Assembly: GCA_946616535.1 (NCBI GenBank)
Contig: CAMOJA010000012.1
Location: 1-41,279, forward strand
DNA: 41,279 bases
Source of the DNA: an uncultured Bacteroidales bacterium
GTDB taxonomy: Bacteria > Bacteroidota > Bacteroidia > Bacteroidales > Paludibacteraceae
Reading direction: 5' to 3'
Position 1 is the stretch's first letter. Each line of letters starts with the position of its first letter. Under the pieces are notes generated by a model. That model was not told the DNA's origin and did no database searches. It saw only the letters and a list, made by a program, of their open reading frames with translations. Positions 8,768 to 19,100 of the stretch are shown one piece after another. The translations under genes and the position numbers were made by a program.

Positions 8768-11002
8768 ATGCAAAAGAGCGAGTTTTCACAGGAAGAAGAT
8801 CTGATGATCCAGCGCGAGTTTGAGGCGTTGTTGGACGATTACGCGCATACTCTTCACCGCCAGAAAGTGGAGCTGATTACTCATGCCTTTAATTTTGCTT
8901 ACAAGGCTCATTACGGTGTTCGTCGTCTGAGCGGCGAGCCGTATATCATGCATCCCCTCGCTGTCGCGCGTATCTGCGTGAAGGAGATAGGTTTGGGCAG
9001 TACGAGTATCTGCTCGGCGTTGTTGCACGACGTGGTGGAAGATACGGATTACACGGTAGAGGATATCGCGGGGCTTTTCGGCGACAAGATTGCGCAGATA
9101 GTAGATGGATTGACGAAGATCAGCGGTGGTGTGTTCGGCGACCGCGCGAGTGAGCAAGCGGAGAACTTCCGTAAGCTGCTGTTGACCATCAGCGAAGATA
9201 TCCGCGTGGTGTTGATCAAGATTGCGGATAGGTTGCATAACATGCGCACCTTGGGTTCGCAGCCGAAAGACAAACAATACAAGATCGCCGGCGAGACGCA
9301 GTATATCTACGCGCCGCTGGCTCATCGTCTGGGACTTTTCCCCATCAAGACAGAATTAGAGGACCTGAGTTTCCGTTACGAACATCCGGAGACCTGGCAG
9401 GAGATACACGACAAGTTAGAGGCCATCAAAGCCAGCAAGTTAGAGAGCTACGAGGTGTTCTCGAAGCCTATTCGCGAGCGGTTGGAGAGCATGGGTTACA
9501 CGTTTACGATGAAGGCCCGCATCAAAACCGCCTACTCGATCTGGAAGAAGATGATGCGGCAGCAATGTGCTTTCGAGGATGTGTACGACATCATGGCCGT
9601 GCGGATCGTGTTCACGCCGAACGAGTCGATGAGCGAGAAAGACCAGTGTTGGATGATCTACTCGGCTATCACAGAGATTTACCGTCCTCACCCGGAGCGT
9701 ATCCGCGACTGGATCTCCACGCCGAAAGCCAATGGTTACGAGGCTTTGCACGTGACGGTCATGGGCAAGAACGGCGAATGGGTCGAAGTACAGATACGTA
9801 CCGACCGGATGCATGAGATAGCGGAGCATGGTTATGCGGCGCACTGGAAATACAAGACCGGCGAGTCGGATGACAGCGAGCTCGATAAATGGCTGCAGGA
9901 GATCAAGGAGATCCTCGCGCACCCGGACAAAGATGCGATGGAGTTCCTCGGCACGTTCAAGCTGAATCTGTTTGCGCAAGAGGTGTTCGTGTTCACACCG
10001 AAAGGCGAGATCAAGACGATGCCGCTCGGTGCTACAGCGCTGGACTTCGCGTTCATGTTGCACTCGGAGTTAGGCGAACACTGTATCGGCGCAAAAGTGA
10101 ACCATAACTTAGTGCCGCTGTCGTATCAGTTGAAAGGCGGCGACCAGATAGAGATCCTCACGTCGAACAGCCAACATCCGCAGAAAGAATGGCTCAAGCT
10201 CGTCACGACCGCCAAAGCGCGGAACTGTCTGAACCAGTATTTCAAACGTGAAGAGCGCAAATACATGAAGCATGGCGAGCGGCTTGTGGCGGATGCTATC
10301 AGCATGGATAAAGACCTCGCTGCCAACCCGGAAAAGAGTTTGGCACGATTATTGGACTACTATGGTTCGGAATCCCTTTCGGAACTCTATACAGCGATCG
10401 GTCAAGGGTCCATCCGATTGACGAACATCCACGACATCGTGTTCCCGAAGCGAGGATTGCTGTCTTACATCCCGTTCATCGGCAAGAAAGATACGCCGGT
10501 CAACGAGCGCAACGGAGAGAACCAGGAGATCGTCAAGCCGAAAAAAGGTTCGCACGCGATAGTGCTGACGGATGAGAACTTAGGGAAGGATTATCTGCTG
10601 AGCAACTGTTGTCATCCGATCCCGGGCGACGAGGTGTTGGGATTCCTGGACGAGAAAGGCCAGATGCATATTCACAAGGTGGACTGCCCGGAGGCGAATC
10701 TGCTGAAGACGAGTTACGGCAAACGGCTTTACTCCGCAACCTGGAACACCCACCGCGTGCAATCGTTCGTAGAGACGATCGAACTGAAGGGAATAGACAA
10801 GTTCGGTGTGTTCATCCAGGTGTTGCAGACCATCACTACGGAGTTCCACATCAACATGCGCGCTATCCACATGTCCAGCGACGACGGCATCTTCCAAGGC
10901 ACGATGGAGATCTACGTGTATGACAAGAGCGAGTTGGAAGATCTGTTGAAGGCTATCAAGAAGATAGATGATATCAAAGAAGTAAGAAGAATTGACAATT
11001 GA
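8768..11002 (+). CDS. rsh: RelA/SpoT-family (p)ppGpp synthetase/hydrolase
   Basis: Makes and probably degrades (p)ppGpp, the stringent-response signal. The 744-residue product has the full long-RSH layout: an N-terminal HD hydrolase domain with the intact HD pair in LLHDVVEDT near residue 88 and HPLAVA before it; a synthetase domain with RIKTAYSIW, EDVYDIMAVRIVF and NGYEALHVTV at about residues 240-360; a TGS domain with VFVFTPKGEIKT at about 403-465; a central region with CCHPIPGDEV; and a C-terminal ACT domain. Because the HD residues are kept, the protein is likely bifunctional. It is the first gene of a long plus-strand run and is followed after 25 bases by the DUF1573 gene. Start at 8768 is chosen because it follows the promoter. 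Confidence 0.95.
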   Translation: MQKSEFSQEEDLMIQREFEALLDDYAHTLHRQKVELITHAFNFAYKAHYGVRRLSGEPYIMHPLAVARICVKEIGLGSTSICSALLHDVVEDTDYTVEDIAGLFGDKIAQIVDGLTKISGGVFGDRASEQAENFRKLLLTISEDIRVVLIKIADRLHNMRTLGSQPKDKQYKIAGETQYIYAPLAHRLGLFPIKTELEDLSFRYEHPETWQEIHDKLEAIKASKLESYEVFSKPIRERLESMGYTFTMKARIKTAYSIWKKMMRQQCAFEDVYDIMAVRIVFTPNESMSEKDQCWMIYSAITEIYRPHPERIRDWISTPKANGYEALHVTVMGKNGEWVEVQIRTDRMHEIAEHGYAAHWKYKTGESDDSELDKWLQEIKEILAHPDKDAMEFLGTFKLNLFAQEVFVFTPKGEIKTMPLGATALDFAFMLHSELGEHCIGAKVNHNLVPLSYQLKGGDQIEILTSNSQHPQKEWLKLVTTAKARNCLNQYFKREERKYMKHGERLVADAISMDKDLAANPEKSLARLLDYYGSESLSELYTAIGQGSIRLTNIHDIVFPKRGLLSYIPFIGKKDTPVNERNGENQEIVKPKKGSHAIVLTDENLGKDYLLSNCCHPIPGDEVLGFLDEKGQMHIHKVDCPEANLLKTSYGKRLYSATWNTHRVQSFVETIELKGIDKFGVFIQVLQTITTEFHINMRAIHMSSDDGIFQGTMEIYVYDKSELEDLLKAIKKIDDIKEVRRIDN

Positions 11003-11027
11003 TATTTTTAATATTAAGGAATTTTAT

Positions 11028-12107
11028 ATGAAAAAGATTTTCAGTACTCTCTTCATGGCTCTCACGGCAGTAGCCATGATGGCACAACAGCCAGTGATTA
11101 CATTTGAGAAGACCGAGCACGATTTCGGCAAGATCAACGAGGCCGACGGTCGTGTATCCACCGTGTTTGAGTTTAAGAACGAAGGAATGGCTCCGTTGGT
11201 ATTAAGCAACGTCCGCGCGAGTTGCGGTTGCACCACTCCGACCTGGACGAAAGAGCCGATAGAGCCGGGACAGACCGGTAGTATCACCGTCACTTACAAC
11301 CCAAACGGCCGTCCGGGACGTTTCCAGAAGACTGTTACCATCACTTCCAATGCTACAGAGGCAACAAAGCGCGTGTATATCAAAGGTGAAGTGATCCCGA
11401 AGGCAGCCAAACCGGCCAACAAATACAACGTGGCAGTAGGTGCGCTGAACATGAAGACTAAGACACTGGATCTCGGTACGATCAAGAAAGGCGAGAGCAA
11501 ATCCGGCGAGTTGGAGTACGCAAACCTCGGTAAGGATGCTCACCACGTAGAGTTAGCAACCAACGGTGCAGATACATACCTGATCAACCAAGTGACGCTG
11601 GCAGACGTGAAAGCCAATGAGACCGGAAAATTCGTCTTCGCTATCGACAGCAAGAACCCGAAACTGTATGGTCCGCAAGAGGCTTACGCGTTCGTGGTTA
11701 TCGACGGAAAGAAAGAGATCGACGAGGCACACAAGCTGACCATCAAAGCCAATATCGTAGAGGACTTCAGCAGTCTGAGCGTAGAGGAGAAACAGCAGGC
11801 TCCGATTATCGAGCTGCCGGCTGAGTTCAACGCAGGCAAGGTAGCAGCAGGCAAGAACCTGAAGTTCTCGTTGCCGATCAAGAATATCGGTGTGAACCCG
11901 CTGGAGATTCGTCGCGCTTATGCAGCTGACAAAGCGGTGAACGTGAAACAGCCGAAAGCCGTTAAGTCCGGCAAGAAAGGTTCGATCGCAGTAGAGATCA
12001 ACACCAAAGGTATGAATCCGGGGGCTTACGGCCGCGAGGTGGTTGTCATCACCAACGACTACATGAACCCGATCAAACGCGTGAAAGTCAACTTCGTTGT
12101 TGAATAA
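11028..12107 (+). CDS. Secreted DUF1573 protein
   Basis: Function unknown; DUF1573 proteins are common exported proteins in Bacteroidota with Ig-like/ASH-type beta-sandwich repeats. The 359-residue product starts with a signal peptide (MKKIFSTLFMALTAVAMMA, cut before QQP). Domain one has the family hallmarks DFGKI and ASCGCTTPTW, including the CGC pair. Two further beta-sandwich-like segments follow, each with an LDLG or NIG type strand. I use ATG 11028 since upstream codons lack a signal peptide. Its stop overlaps the meaB start by one base (TAATG), so the two are translationally coupled. Confidence 0.88.
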   Translation: MKKIFSTLFMALTAVAMMAQQPVITFEKTEHDFGKINEADGRVSTVFEFKNEGMAPLVLSNVRASCGCTTPTWTKEPIEPGQTGSITVTYNPNGRPGRFQKTVTITSNATEATKRVYIKGEVIPKAAKPANKYNVAVGALNMKTKTLDLGTIKKGESKSGELEYANLGKDAHHVELATNGADTYLINQVTLADVKANETGKFVFAIDSKNPKLYGPQEAYAFVVIDGKKEIDEAHKLTIKANIVEDFSSLSVEEKQQAPIIELPAEFNAGKVAAGKNLKFSLPIKNIGVNPLEIRRAYAADKAVNVKQPKAVKSGKKGSIAVEINTKGMNPGAYGREVVVITNDYMNPIKRVKVNFVVE

Positions 12108-13204
12108 TGATAGACCATCCCGAAAATAGTGCAGAATACAAGGGGCTGACGGTGAATGCGGGTGTTGAGAACCTGCCATCCGTCAATCCGTATGCCACTT
12201 TCCGGCGCAAGAAGACGGTGCTTACCCCCGAAGAGTACTTCGAGGGTATTCGCCGTGACGACATGACGATTCTGAGTCAGGCGGTGACGCTGGTGGAGAG
12301 TAATCTGTTAGCGGATCAGGCGATTGCGCAGAAAGTGATAGAGCTATGCCTGCCCTACGCAGGTAACTCGATTCGCGTGGGTATCACCGGTGTGCCGGGA
12401 GCAGGCAAATCGACCTTTATTGAGGCCTTAGGAAGCGAACTTTGCGACCATGGCAAGAAACTTGCCGTGCTGGCGATAGACCCGTCGAGCGAACGCAGCA
12501 AGGGTTCGATCTTAGGCGACAAGACCCGTATGAACGAGCTCTCCGTGAAGTCCAATGCGTTTATCCGCCCCAGCCCGTCGGCCGGTTCGTTAGGCGGCGT
12601 GGCGCGTAAGACGCGTGAGACGATTGTGCTATGCGAGGCAGCGGGGTTTGATACGATCTTGTTAGAGACCGTCGGTGTCGGTCAATCCGAGACGGCGGCG
12701 CACTCCATGGTGGATTATTTCCTGCTGCTGCAGGTAACCGGCACGGGCGATGAGTTACAAGGCATCAAACGCGGTATCATGGAGATGGCGGACGGCATCG
12801 CTATCAATAAATGCGATGGTAATAATATAGAACGTGCGCGTGCTGCGCGCGTGAGCTTCAAGAACGCGTTGATGCTCTTCCCGCCCTCTGAATCCGGATG
12901 GAAACCCGAGGCTATCTGTTGTTCCTCAATCGACCATTCGGGTGTCATGGAGGTGTGGCAGAATATCGAAGAGTATATCGCATTCACGAAGGCAAACGGC
13001 TATTTTGACGCGCATCGTACGGAGCAAGCCAAATACTGGATGTACGAGACGATCAATCAGGCGCTGCTGGACGGTTTCTACAAGAACGAACAGATGGAGC
13101 ACCAGATAGAAGTAGCCGAGCGGCAAGTGCTCAATAACGAGATCAGCAGCTTTATCGCTGCGCACAACCTAATCACTACTTATGGCAGGATTAACCAAAA
13201 ATAA
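12107..13204 (+). CDS. meaB: MeaB/ArgK-type metallochaperone GTPase
   Basis: G3E-type GTPase that loads and protects adenosylcobalamin in methylmalonyl-CoA mutase. The 365-residue product shows Walker A GVPGAGKS at residues 95-102, the family motifs LAIDPSSERSKGSILGDKTR and RPSPSAGSLGGVARKTRE, a GTPase G3-like ETVGVGQSE, and NKCDG as the base-specificity motif. The mutase genes it serves are not in the window. Both ends overlap neighbours: one base with the DUF1573 gene and 23 bases with dnaB. That tight packing between unrelated genes suggests a constrained transcript rather than a pathway link. Confidence 0.93.
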   Translation: MIDHPENSAEYKGLTVNAGVENLPSVNPYATFRRKKTVLTPEEYFEGIRRDDMTILSQAVTLVESNLLADQAIAQKVIELCLPYAGNSIRVGITGVPGAGKSTFIEALGSELCDHGKKLAVLAIDPSSERSKGSILGDKTRMNELSVKSNAFIRPSPSAGSLGGVARKTRETIVLCEAAGFDTILLETVGVGQSETAAHSMVDYFLLLQVTGTGDELQGIKRGIMEMADGIAINKCDGNNIERARAARVSFKNALMLFPPSESGWKPEAICCSSIDHSGVMEVWQNIEEYIAFTKANGYFDAHRTEQAKYWMYETINQALLDGFYKNEQMEHQIEVAERQVLNNEISSFIAAHNLITTYGRINQK

Positions 13205-14705
13205 CAAACGCACTCCTCAGACCACCATCATCAAAGTGGGAACCAACGAGGCGGGTAAGTTACCCCCTCAGGCACAGGAGTTGGAAGACTCGGTATTGGG
13301 TGCCCTGATGATCGAGAAAGATGCCTACGGAACGGTAGCGGATCTGCTGCGTCCGGAGGTGTTCTACAAGGATCAGAACCGGCTGGTTTACGAGGCTATC
13401 CGTGAGTTGGCAGGTAAAGACCAACCTATCGACATGCTGTCCGTAGGCGAGAAGATGCGTTCCTTAGGCACATTGGAGAAAGCCGGCGGCGCCGTCTATC
13501 TGGCTGATCTGACCCGCCGTGTGGCTTCCACAGCTCACCTGCGTTACCACGCAGAGATTATTGCGAAGAAGGCTACCGCGCGCGATGTGATCGCACTCGC
13601 AGCGCAAATAGAGGAGATGGGATTCGATGAGACCCAGGATGTGGATGAGCTGATGCAGACAGCAGAGGCCGGCATTTTTGAGATCTCGCAACGCTCGCAG
13701 AAACGCGACGTGACGCAGATAGACCCGGTGATTGAAGAGGCTTTCAAACGTATGGAGAAAGCGGCGATGAACACCGGTTCGATCTCCGGTATTCCTTCGG
13801 GATTCCATGCGTTGGACAAGATCACGTCGGGTTGGCAGTCTCCGGACCTCGTGATCATCGCAGCGCGTCCGGCGATGGGTAAGACCGCTTTTGTGCTCTC
13901 GATGGCAAAGAATATGGCTATTGACCGAGAGATCCCGACAGCCGTCTTCTCGCTGGAGATGAGTAACGTACAGCTCGTGAACCGTCTGATCATGAATGTG
14001 TGCGAGTTGGAAGGCGACAAGATCAAAACCGGAAAGATGAGCAAAGAGGATGCCAAACGACTCAATACGAAGATCAATATCATGAAGGGTAAGCCGCTCT
14101 ATCTGGACGACACCCCTTCCCTCTCGATCTTTGAGTTGCGCTCCAAAGCCCGTAAGTTGGTTCGCGAGCATAACGTCAAGATCATCATCATCGACTACCT
14201 GCAGCTCATGAACGCGCAAGGGACATCTTTCGGCAGCCGTGAGCAAGAGGTTTCTATCATCTCCCGCGGTCTGAAAGGCTTGGCCAAAGAGTTGGACATC
14301 CCAATTATCGCCCTCTCGCAGTTGAACCGTGGTGTAGAGGCGCGTCAGGGTGTGGAAGGTAAGACGCCGCAGTTGAGCGACCTTCGTGAGTCGGGTGCCA
14401 TCGAGCAGGATGCCGACTTGGTTTGCTTCATCCACCGCCCCGAATACTACCATCTCTACAACGATGACAAGACCGGAAAAGACCTGCGCGGTTTGGGTCA
14501 GATTATCGTGGCGAAGCACCGTAACGGTGCGACAGACAGCATCTGGCTGCGGTTCCGGGGCAAGTACGCGAAGTTCCAGAACGAGGACGACGCTATCGAT
14601 CCGGAGGAGTTGGGCACTCCTATACCGCCGACACCGGAGAACACCGTATCTATCCAATCCAGCATGAACGGCATGGGAGAAGATATTAGTCAATATAATT
14701 TGTAA
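13182..14705 (+). CDS. dnaB: Replicative DNA helicase DnaB
   Basis: Hexameric 5'-3' helicase that unwinds DNA ahead of the replication fork. The 507-residue product has the N-terminal DnaB domain (PPQAQELEDSVLGALM), the RecA-like motor with Walker A ARPAMGKTA near residues 229-237, Walker B IIIIDYLQLM, and the SQLNRGVE arginine-containing motif. An N-terminal extension of about 27 residues precedes the conserved part. No intein is present. The start overlaps meaB by 23 bases. The stop codon and the last codons (YNL) lie inside a heptamer array (AATTTGT) that continues into the intergenic gap, so the C-terminus may vary between strains. Confidence 0.97.
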   Translation: MAGLTKNNKRTPQTTIIKVGTNEAGKLPPQAQELEDSVLGALMIEKDAYGTVADLLRPEVFYKDQNRLVYEAIRELAGKDQPIDMLSVGEKMRSLGTLEKAGGAVYLADLTRRVASTAHLRYHAEIIAKKATARDVIALAAQIEEMGFDETQDVDELMQTAEAGIFEISQRSQKRDVTQIDPVIEEAFKRMEKAAMNTGSISGIPSGFHALDKITSGWQSPDLVIIAARPAMGKTAFVLSMAKNMAIDREIPTAVFSLEMSNVQLVNRLIMNVCELEGDKIKTGKMSKEDAKRLNTKINIMKGKPLYLDDTPSLSIFELRSKARKLVREHNVKIIIIDYLQLMNAQGTSFGSREQEVSIISRGLKGLAKELDIPIIALSQLNRGVEARQGVEGKTPQLSDLRESGAIEQDADLVCFIHRPEYYHLYNDDKTGKDLRGLGQIIVAKHRNGATDSIWLRFRGKYAKFQNEDDAIDPEELGTPIPPTPENTVSIQSSMNGMGEDISQYNL

Positions 14706-14738
14706 TTTGTAATTTGTAATTTGTAATTGATAATTGGA
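14697..14738 (+). repeat. Heptamer array AATTTGT overlapping the dnaB stop codon
   Basis: Four perfect AATTTGT units (14697-14724) followed by the diverged AATTGAT and AATTGGA. The first two units contain the last codons and stop of dnaB. The array fills most of the 44-base dnaB-asnS gap. Confidence 0.88.
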
Positions 14739-14749
14739 AAAAATAATAT

Positions 14750-16147
14750 ATGCAAAGAACAGTAATCATAGACGCGTTAAAACGCACCGATTTCGGGTCG
14801 GAGATTAACGTGCGAGGCTGGGTTCGCAGCCGTCGTGGCAACAAGAACGTCTCGTTCATCGCCCTAAACGACGGCTCAACCATTAAGAACATTCAGATTG
14901 TAGTGGATCTGGAGAAGTTTAGCGAGGAACAACTGAAACCCGTTACGACGGGTTCGTGTATCTCCGCCACGGGTATCCTGGTAGAGAGCCAGGGAGCAGG
15001 TCAGGCCGTGGAGATCCAACTGACGGAGTTGGAGGTCTATGGCACCGCCGATCCGGAAAAATATCCGCTGCAGAAGAAAGGTCTGAGTATGGAGTTCCTC
15101 CGCACGGTAGCTCACCTGCGTCCGCGTACCAACACGTTTGGCGCGGTCTTCCGCATCCGTCATAACATGGCAATGGCGATCCACACCTATTTCCACGAGC
15201 ACGGCTATTTCTATTTCCATACGCCGCTGATTACCGCGTCGGATTGCGAGGGCGCCGGCCAGATGTTCCAGGTTACAACCAAGAACCTCTATAACCTCAA
15301 GAAGGACGAAAACGGACAGATTGATTACTCCGATGATTTCTTCGGCAAACAGACAGCGCTGACCGTCAGCGGCCAACTCGAGGGAGAGTTAGGCGCCATG
15401 GCGCTCGGTAAGATCTATACCTTCGGTCCTACTTTCCGCGCAGAGAATAGTAACACCCCGCGCCACTTGGCAGAGTTCTGGATGATTGAGCCGGAGGTGG
15501 CGTTTATCCAGAAGGACGAGCTGATGGACCTCGAGGAGGACTTCATCAAGTACTGCGTCCGTTGGGCACTCGAGCATTGCCAGGACGATCTGGAGTTCCT
15601 CAACCAGTTTGTGGACAAAGGTCTGATTGAGCGTTTGAAGTCGGTTGTAGATACCGAATTTGTCCGCTTGGAATATACAGAGGGCATTCGCATTCTTCAG
15701 GAGGCGATTAAGAACGGTAAGAAGTTTGAGTTCCCCTGCAACTGGGGCGATGATTTGAGCTCCGAGCATGAGCGCTATCTGGTAGAAGAGCATTTCGGCA
15801 AACCGGTGATCATGACCGATTATCCGAAAGATATCAAGGCATTCTATATGAAACTGAATGCGGACGGCAAGACCGTGCAGGGCACCGATGTGCTGTTCCC
15901 GCAGATTGGTGAGATCATCGGTGGTTCGGTACGCGAGGAGAGTTTAGACAAACTCAATGACGAGATCGAGCGCCGCCATATACCGATGAAGGATATGTGG
16001 TGGTACCTGGATACCCGTCGTTTCGGCGCAGCCCCCCATGCGGGCTTTGGTTTGGGATTCGAGCGACTGATGCTCTTCGTCACAGGCATGCAGAACATCC
16101 GCGACGTGATTCCCTTCCCGCGTACACCGAAAACCGCAGAATTTTAA
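14750..16147 (+). CDS. asnS: Asparaginyl-tRNA synthetase
   Basis: Class II (subclass IIb) synthetase that charges tRNA-Asn. The 465-residue product has the N-terminal OB-fold anticodon domain ([23 protein letters not shown]), class II motif 2 ([24 protein letters not shown]) split by the usual signature, and motif 3 [10 protein letters not shown] near the C-terminus. The RAENSNT segment is typical of AsnS rather than AspS. It is co-directional with dnaB after a 44-base repeat-containing gap. Confidence 0.96.
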   Translation: MQRTVIIDALKRTDFGSEINVRGWVRSRRGNKNVSFIALNDGSTIKNIQIVVDLEKFSEEQLKPVTTGSCISATGILVESQGAGQAVEIQLTELEVYGTADPEKYPLQKKGLSMEFLRTVAHLRPRTNTFGAVFRIRHNMAMAIHTYFHEHGYFYFHTPLITASDCEGAGQMFQVTTKNLYNLKKDENGQIDYSDDFFGKQTALTVSGQLEGELGAMALGKIYTFGPTFRAENSNTPRHLAEFWMIEPEVAFIQKDELMDLEEDFIKYCVRWALEHCQDDLEFLNQFVDKGLIERLKSVVDTEFVRLEYTEGIRILQEAIKNGKKFEFPCNWGDDLSSEHERYLVEEHFGKPVIMTDYPKDIKAFYMKLNADGKTVQGTDVLFPQIGEIIGGSVREESLDKLNDEIERRHIPMKDMWWYLDTRRFGAAPHAGFGLGFERLMLFVTGMQNIRDVIPFPRTPKTAEF

Positions 16148-16185
16148 TAAAATAATATCATAAAAAACACTAACAAACAATCGTT

Positions 16186-19100
16186 ATGAGAAACAAACTC
16201 TTTTCATTGATGTTTGTGTTGGCAATCGGCTTAAGCGCCTTTGCACAGACATCTCTCAAGGGACGAGTGATTGACGAAGCGACCCAGAACCCGATTGTGG
16301 GTGCGCGCATCACACTCGCTAACCAAAACATCTCAACGACGACCAACGCAGCCGGAGAGTTTTCCCTACTCTACCTGGAGGCAATGGACGAAGAGGTGGT
16401 GATTGAAGCTGACGGCTACGTCGCTGCGCTCGAGTTGATTAACCTGAAGGACAATCAAGCGAACCAGATGGAAGCTGTAGCGATGCAACAAGACATCGTC
16501 TCGCAGACGCAAAACGAGATCTTGCTGAACCTGACGGAAGAAGAGATGAACGATGATGAAGGTCGTTCGCAATCTCAAGCATCCTCATCCTCCGCGTCCA
16601 CCGATGTATTCAACTCCAACACTTCGTTTGCCTGGTCCACAGCGCGCTACCGCAACCGTGGTTACCAATCGAATATGGAGAACTACTACATCGAGGGTCT
16701 GAACTTCAACTCCCAGGAGCGCGGTCAGTTCAACTACTCGGCAATGGGTGGTCTGAACGATGCCAGCCGTTATAAAGAGGTGTTGAACCCGATAGAGGCG
16801 ACTAACTTCACCTTTGGTGGTCTGGGGCAATCGACCAACTACCTGATGGGAGCCAGCCGTTATGCACAGGGATGGAAAGTCGGTGTAGCCGGTACCAACC
16901 GTAACTACAAAGCGCGTGTCAACGCTACCTACTCCAGCGGTGTGCTCTCCAACGGATGGGCTTTTGCAGCGCAGTTGGCTTATCGTTTCTCCCCGTATAT
17001 CGACAACAAAGGCATCATCGGCGAGGGTATCAAATACTACTCTCTCGGTTATTTCTTCACCGCAGAGCGTATCTGGGACAATGCCCGTTTGAAACTGATC
17101 ACTTTCGGTGCTCCTACCGAGCGCGGCCAGAATGCAGCAGTAACCCAAGAGGTGTATGACCTCACCGGTTCGATTAACTATAACCCCTATTGGGGCTACC
17201 AGAACGGCAAAGTACGTAACTCCCGTATCGTCAAGTCGTACGATCCGACAGTGATTGCCGCTTATGAGTATAAGATCGACGACCAACAGAAGATCAAAGC
17301 CGCTGCGGGATACCACTACTCCATGTATTCCAACTCGGCGCTGAACTTCTTCAACGCGCCGGATCCGCGTCCGGATTACTACCGTAACCTGCCGTCGTAC
17401 TTATGGGACGGCCAGATTGCGAACCCCTATAACGAGACCTCGCAAGATCAGCTCTATGACGCTGCCGGACAGAAATACCCTTGGGGTCTGTTCATCGGCG
17501 AAGACGCGAACGGCAATGTGATGGGGTCCGGTTTCATCGGCAATGATGGAAATATGGTCGGTCCGTCGGTCAATAAGGCACAATACAACAACCTGGTGGA
17601 CCTCTGGAAAGCACGTGACAACAAGACAACGCAGATTGATTGGGAGAATCTCTATGCCGCTAACTTCGCAAACAATTATCTCAATCCCAATGGTCCTGCG
17701 CATTATTTCGTGGAGCGTCGTCATAATGACATCCAGGAGGCATCGGCTTCCTTCAACTACGTCAACACGCAATATGACCATCTGAAGATGACCTTGGGCG
17801 TAGAGGGTAAGTTCTCGCAGGGTATCCACTATAAGACCATGGATGATCTGCTCGGCGCAAACCAATGGATTGATATAGATGCTTTTGCGGATCGTGATAT
17901 GAAGGAGTTGGCATCCAACAGCGGATACACGCAGGATGAGATCATGACGGTTATCCAAAACGACTTGTATCACCCCAATAAAGTGATCAAGACCGGTGAT
18001 CGCTTCGGTTACGACTACCGCATCAACATGGGTAACCTCAAGACCTGGTTCCAGAATGAATGGAGTTTCAACGAGGTGGATCTGTACTATGGCTTGGCTA
18101 TCGAATACAACAGCATGCAGCGTGTGACCAGCATGGTTAACGGCCGTCAGGCGTACCTGGCAACTCTGGCCTTCCAGCGCGGTACGATGTATAAGTATTT
18201 AGGTGATGATACGGATCAATACAAAGAAGTCCGCTCGCGGTATTATGGTAATACCCACCATTTCGTAGATCCGGCCTTCAAGGTAGGTGCTACATATAAG
18301 ATCAACGGACGTAACAAACTGAAACTGAACGCTTTGGCAGAGACGCGCGCTCCGTACGCACGCAATGCCTATATCTCTCAGCGTATCCACGACCGCGTGC
18401 TGGATGAGATTTATATCCATGACAAAGCAAAGAGCCTCAAGGATTTCTATGCCGCTAACGAGAAAGTCGTTTCTGCCGATCTGACCTACGAGTTCAACTA
18501 CCCGATCGTTCGCGGTCGTGTCACCGGATTCTTCACCCAGTCTTGGGACGGAACGGAACTGAACAGTTTCTATGACGACGAGACGCGTACGTTTGTGAAC
18601 CAGGCTCTGTCGGAAATCGACAAGCGCTATATGGGTGTAGAGGCAGCTATCGCGGTTAAACTCGGTACCTACTTCACCCTCACCGGTGTGACATCCGTCG
18701 GCGATTACCGTTATACCAGCGACGCAGCTTCTATCACGTCCGCTGAAAACGGCATGCCGATGACCCAGGATATTGCTACCAAAGAGCATATTTTCGAGGT
18801 GCGCGACAAAGTGCTGCTCAAAGGTTTACACCTCTCTACGGGACCGCAAGTCAACGCCAGCCTCAAGCTCTCGTTCTTCCATCCGAAGATGTGGTTTGCC
18901 GACGTCACCGTCAGCTACCACGACTGGAACTACCTCTCTGTAGCTCCGAGCCGTCGTATGCAAGGTCTGTACACAGGTGTACGCACAGACGGTTACGCTG
19001 TTAACGGATGGTATGGCGATGCCAACACCCGCGCTATTCAGACGACGGATGGCAAAGATCTGCAGGTGGAGATGGACGACAACGGCAATCCTGTTTATGC

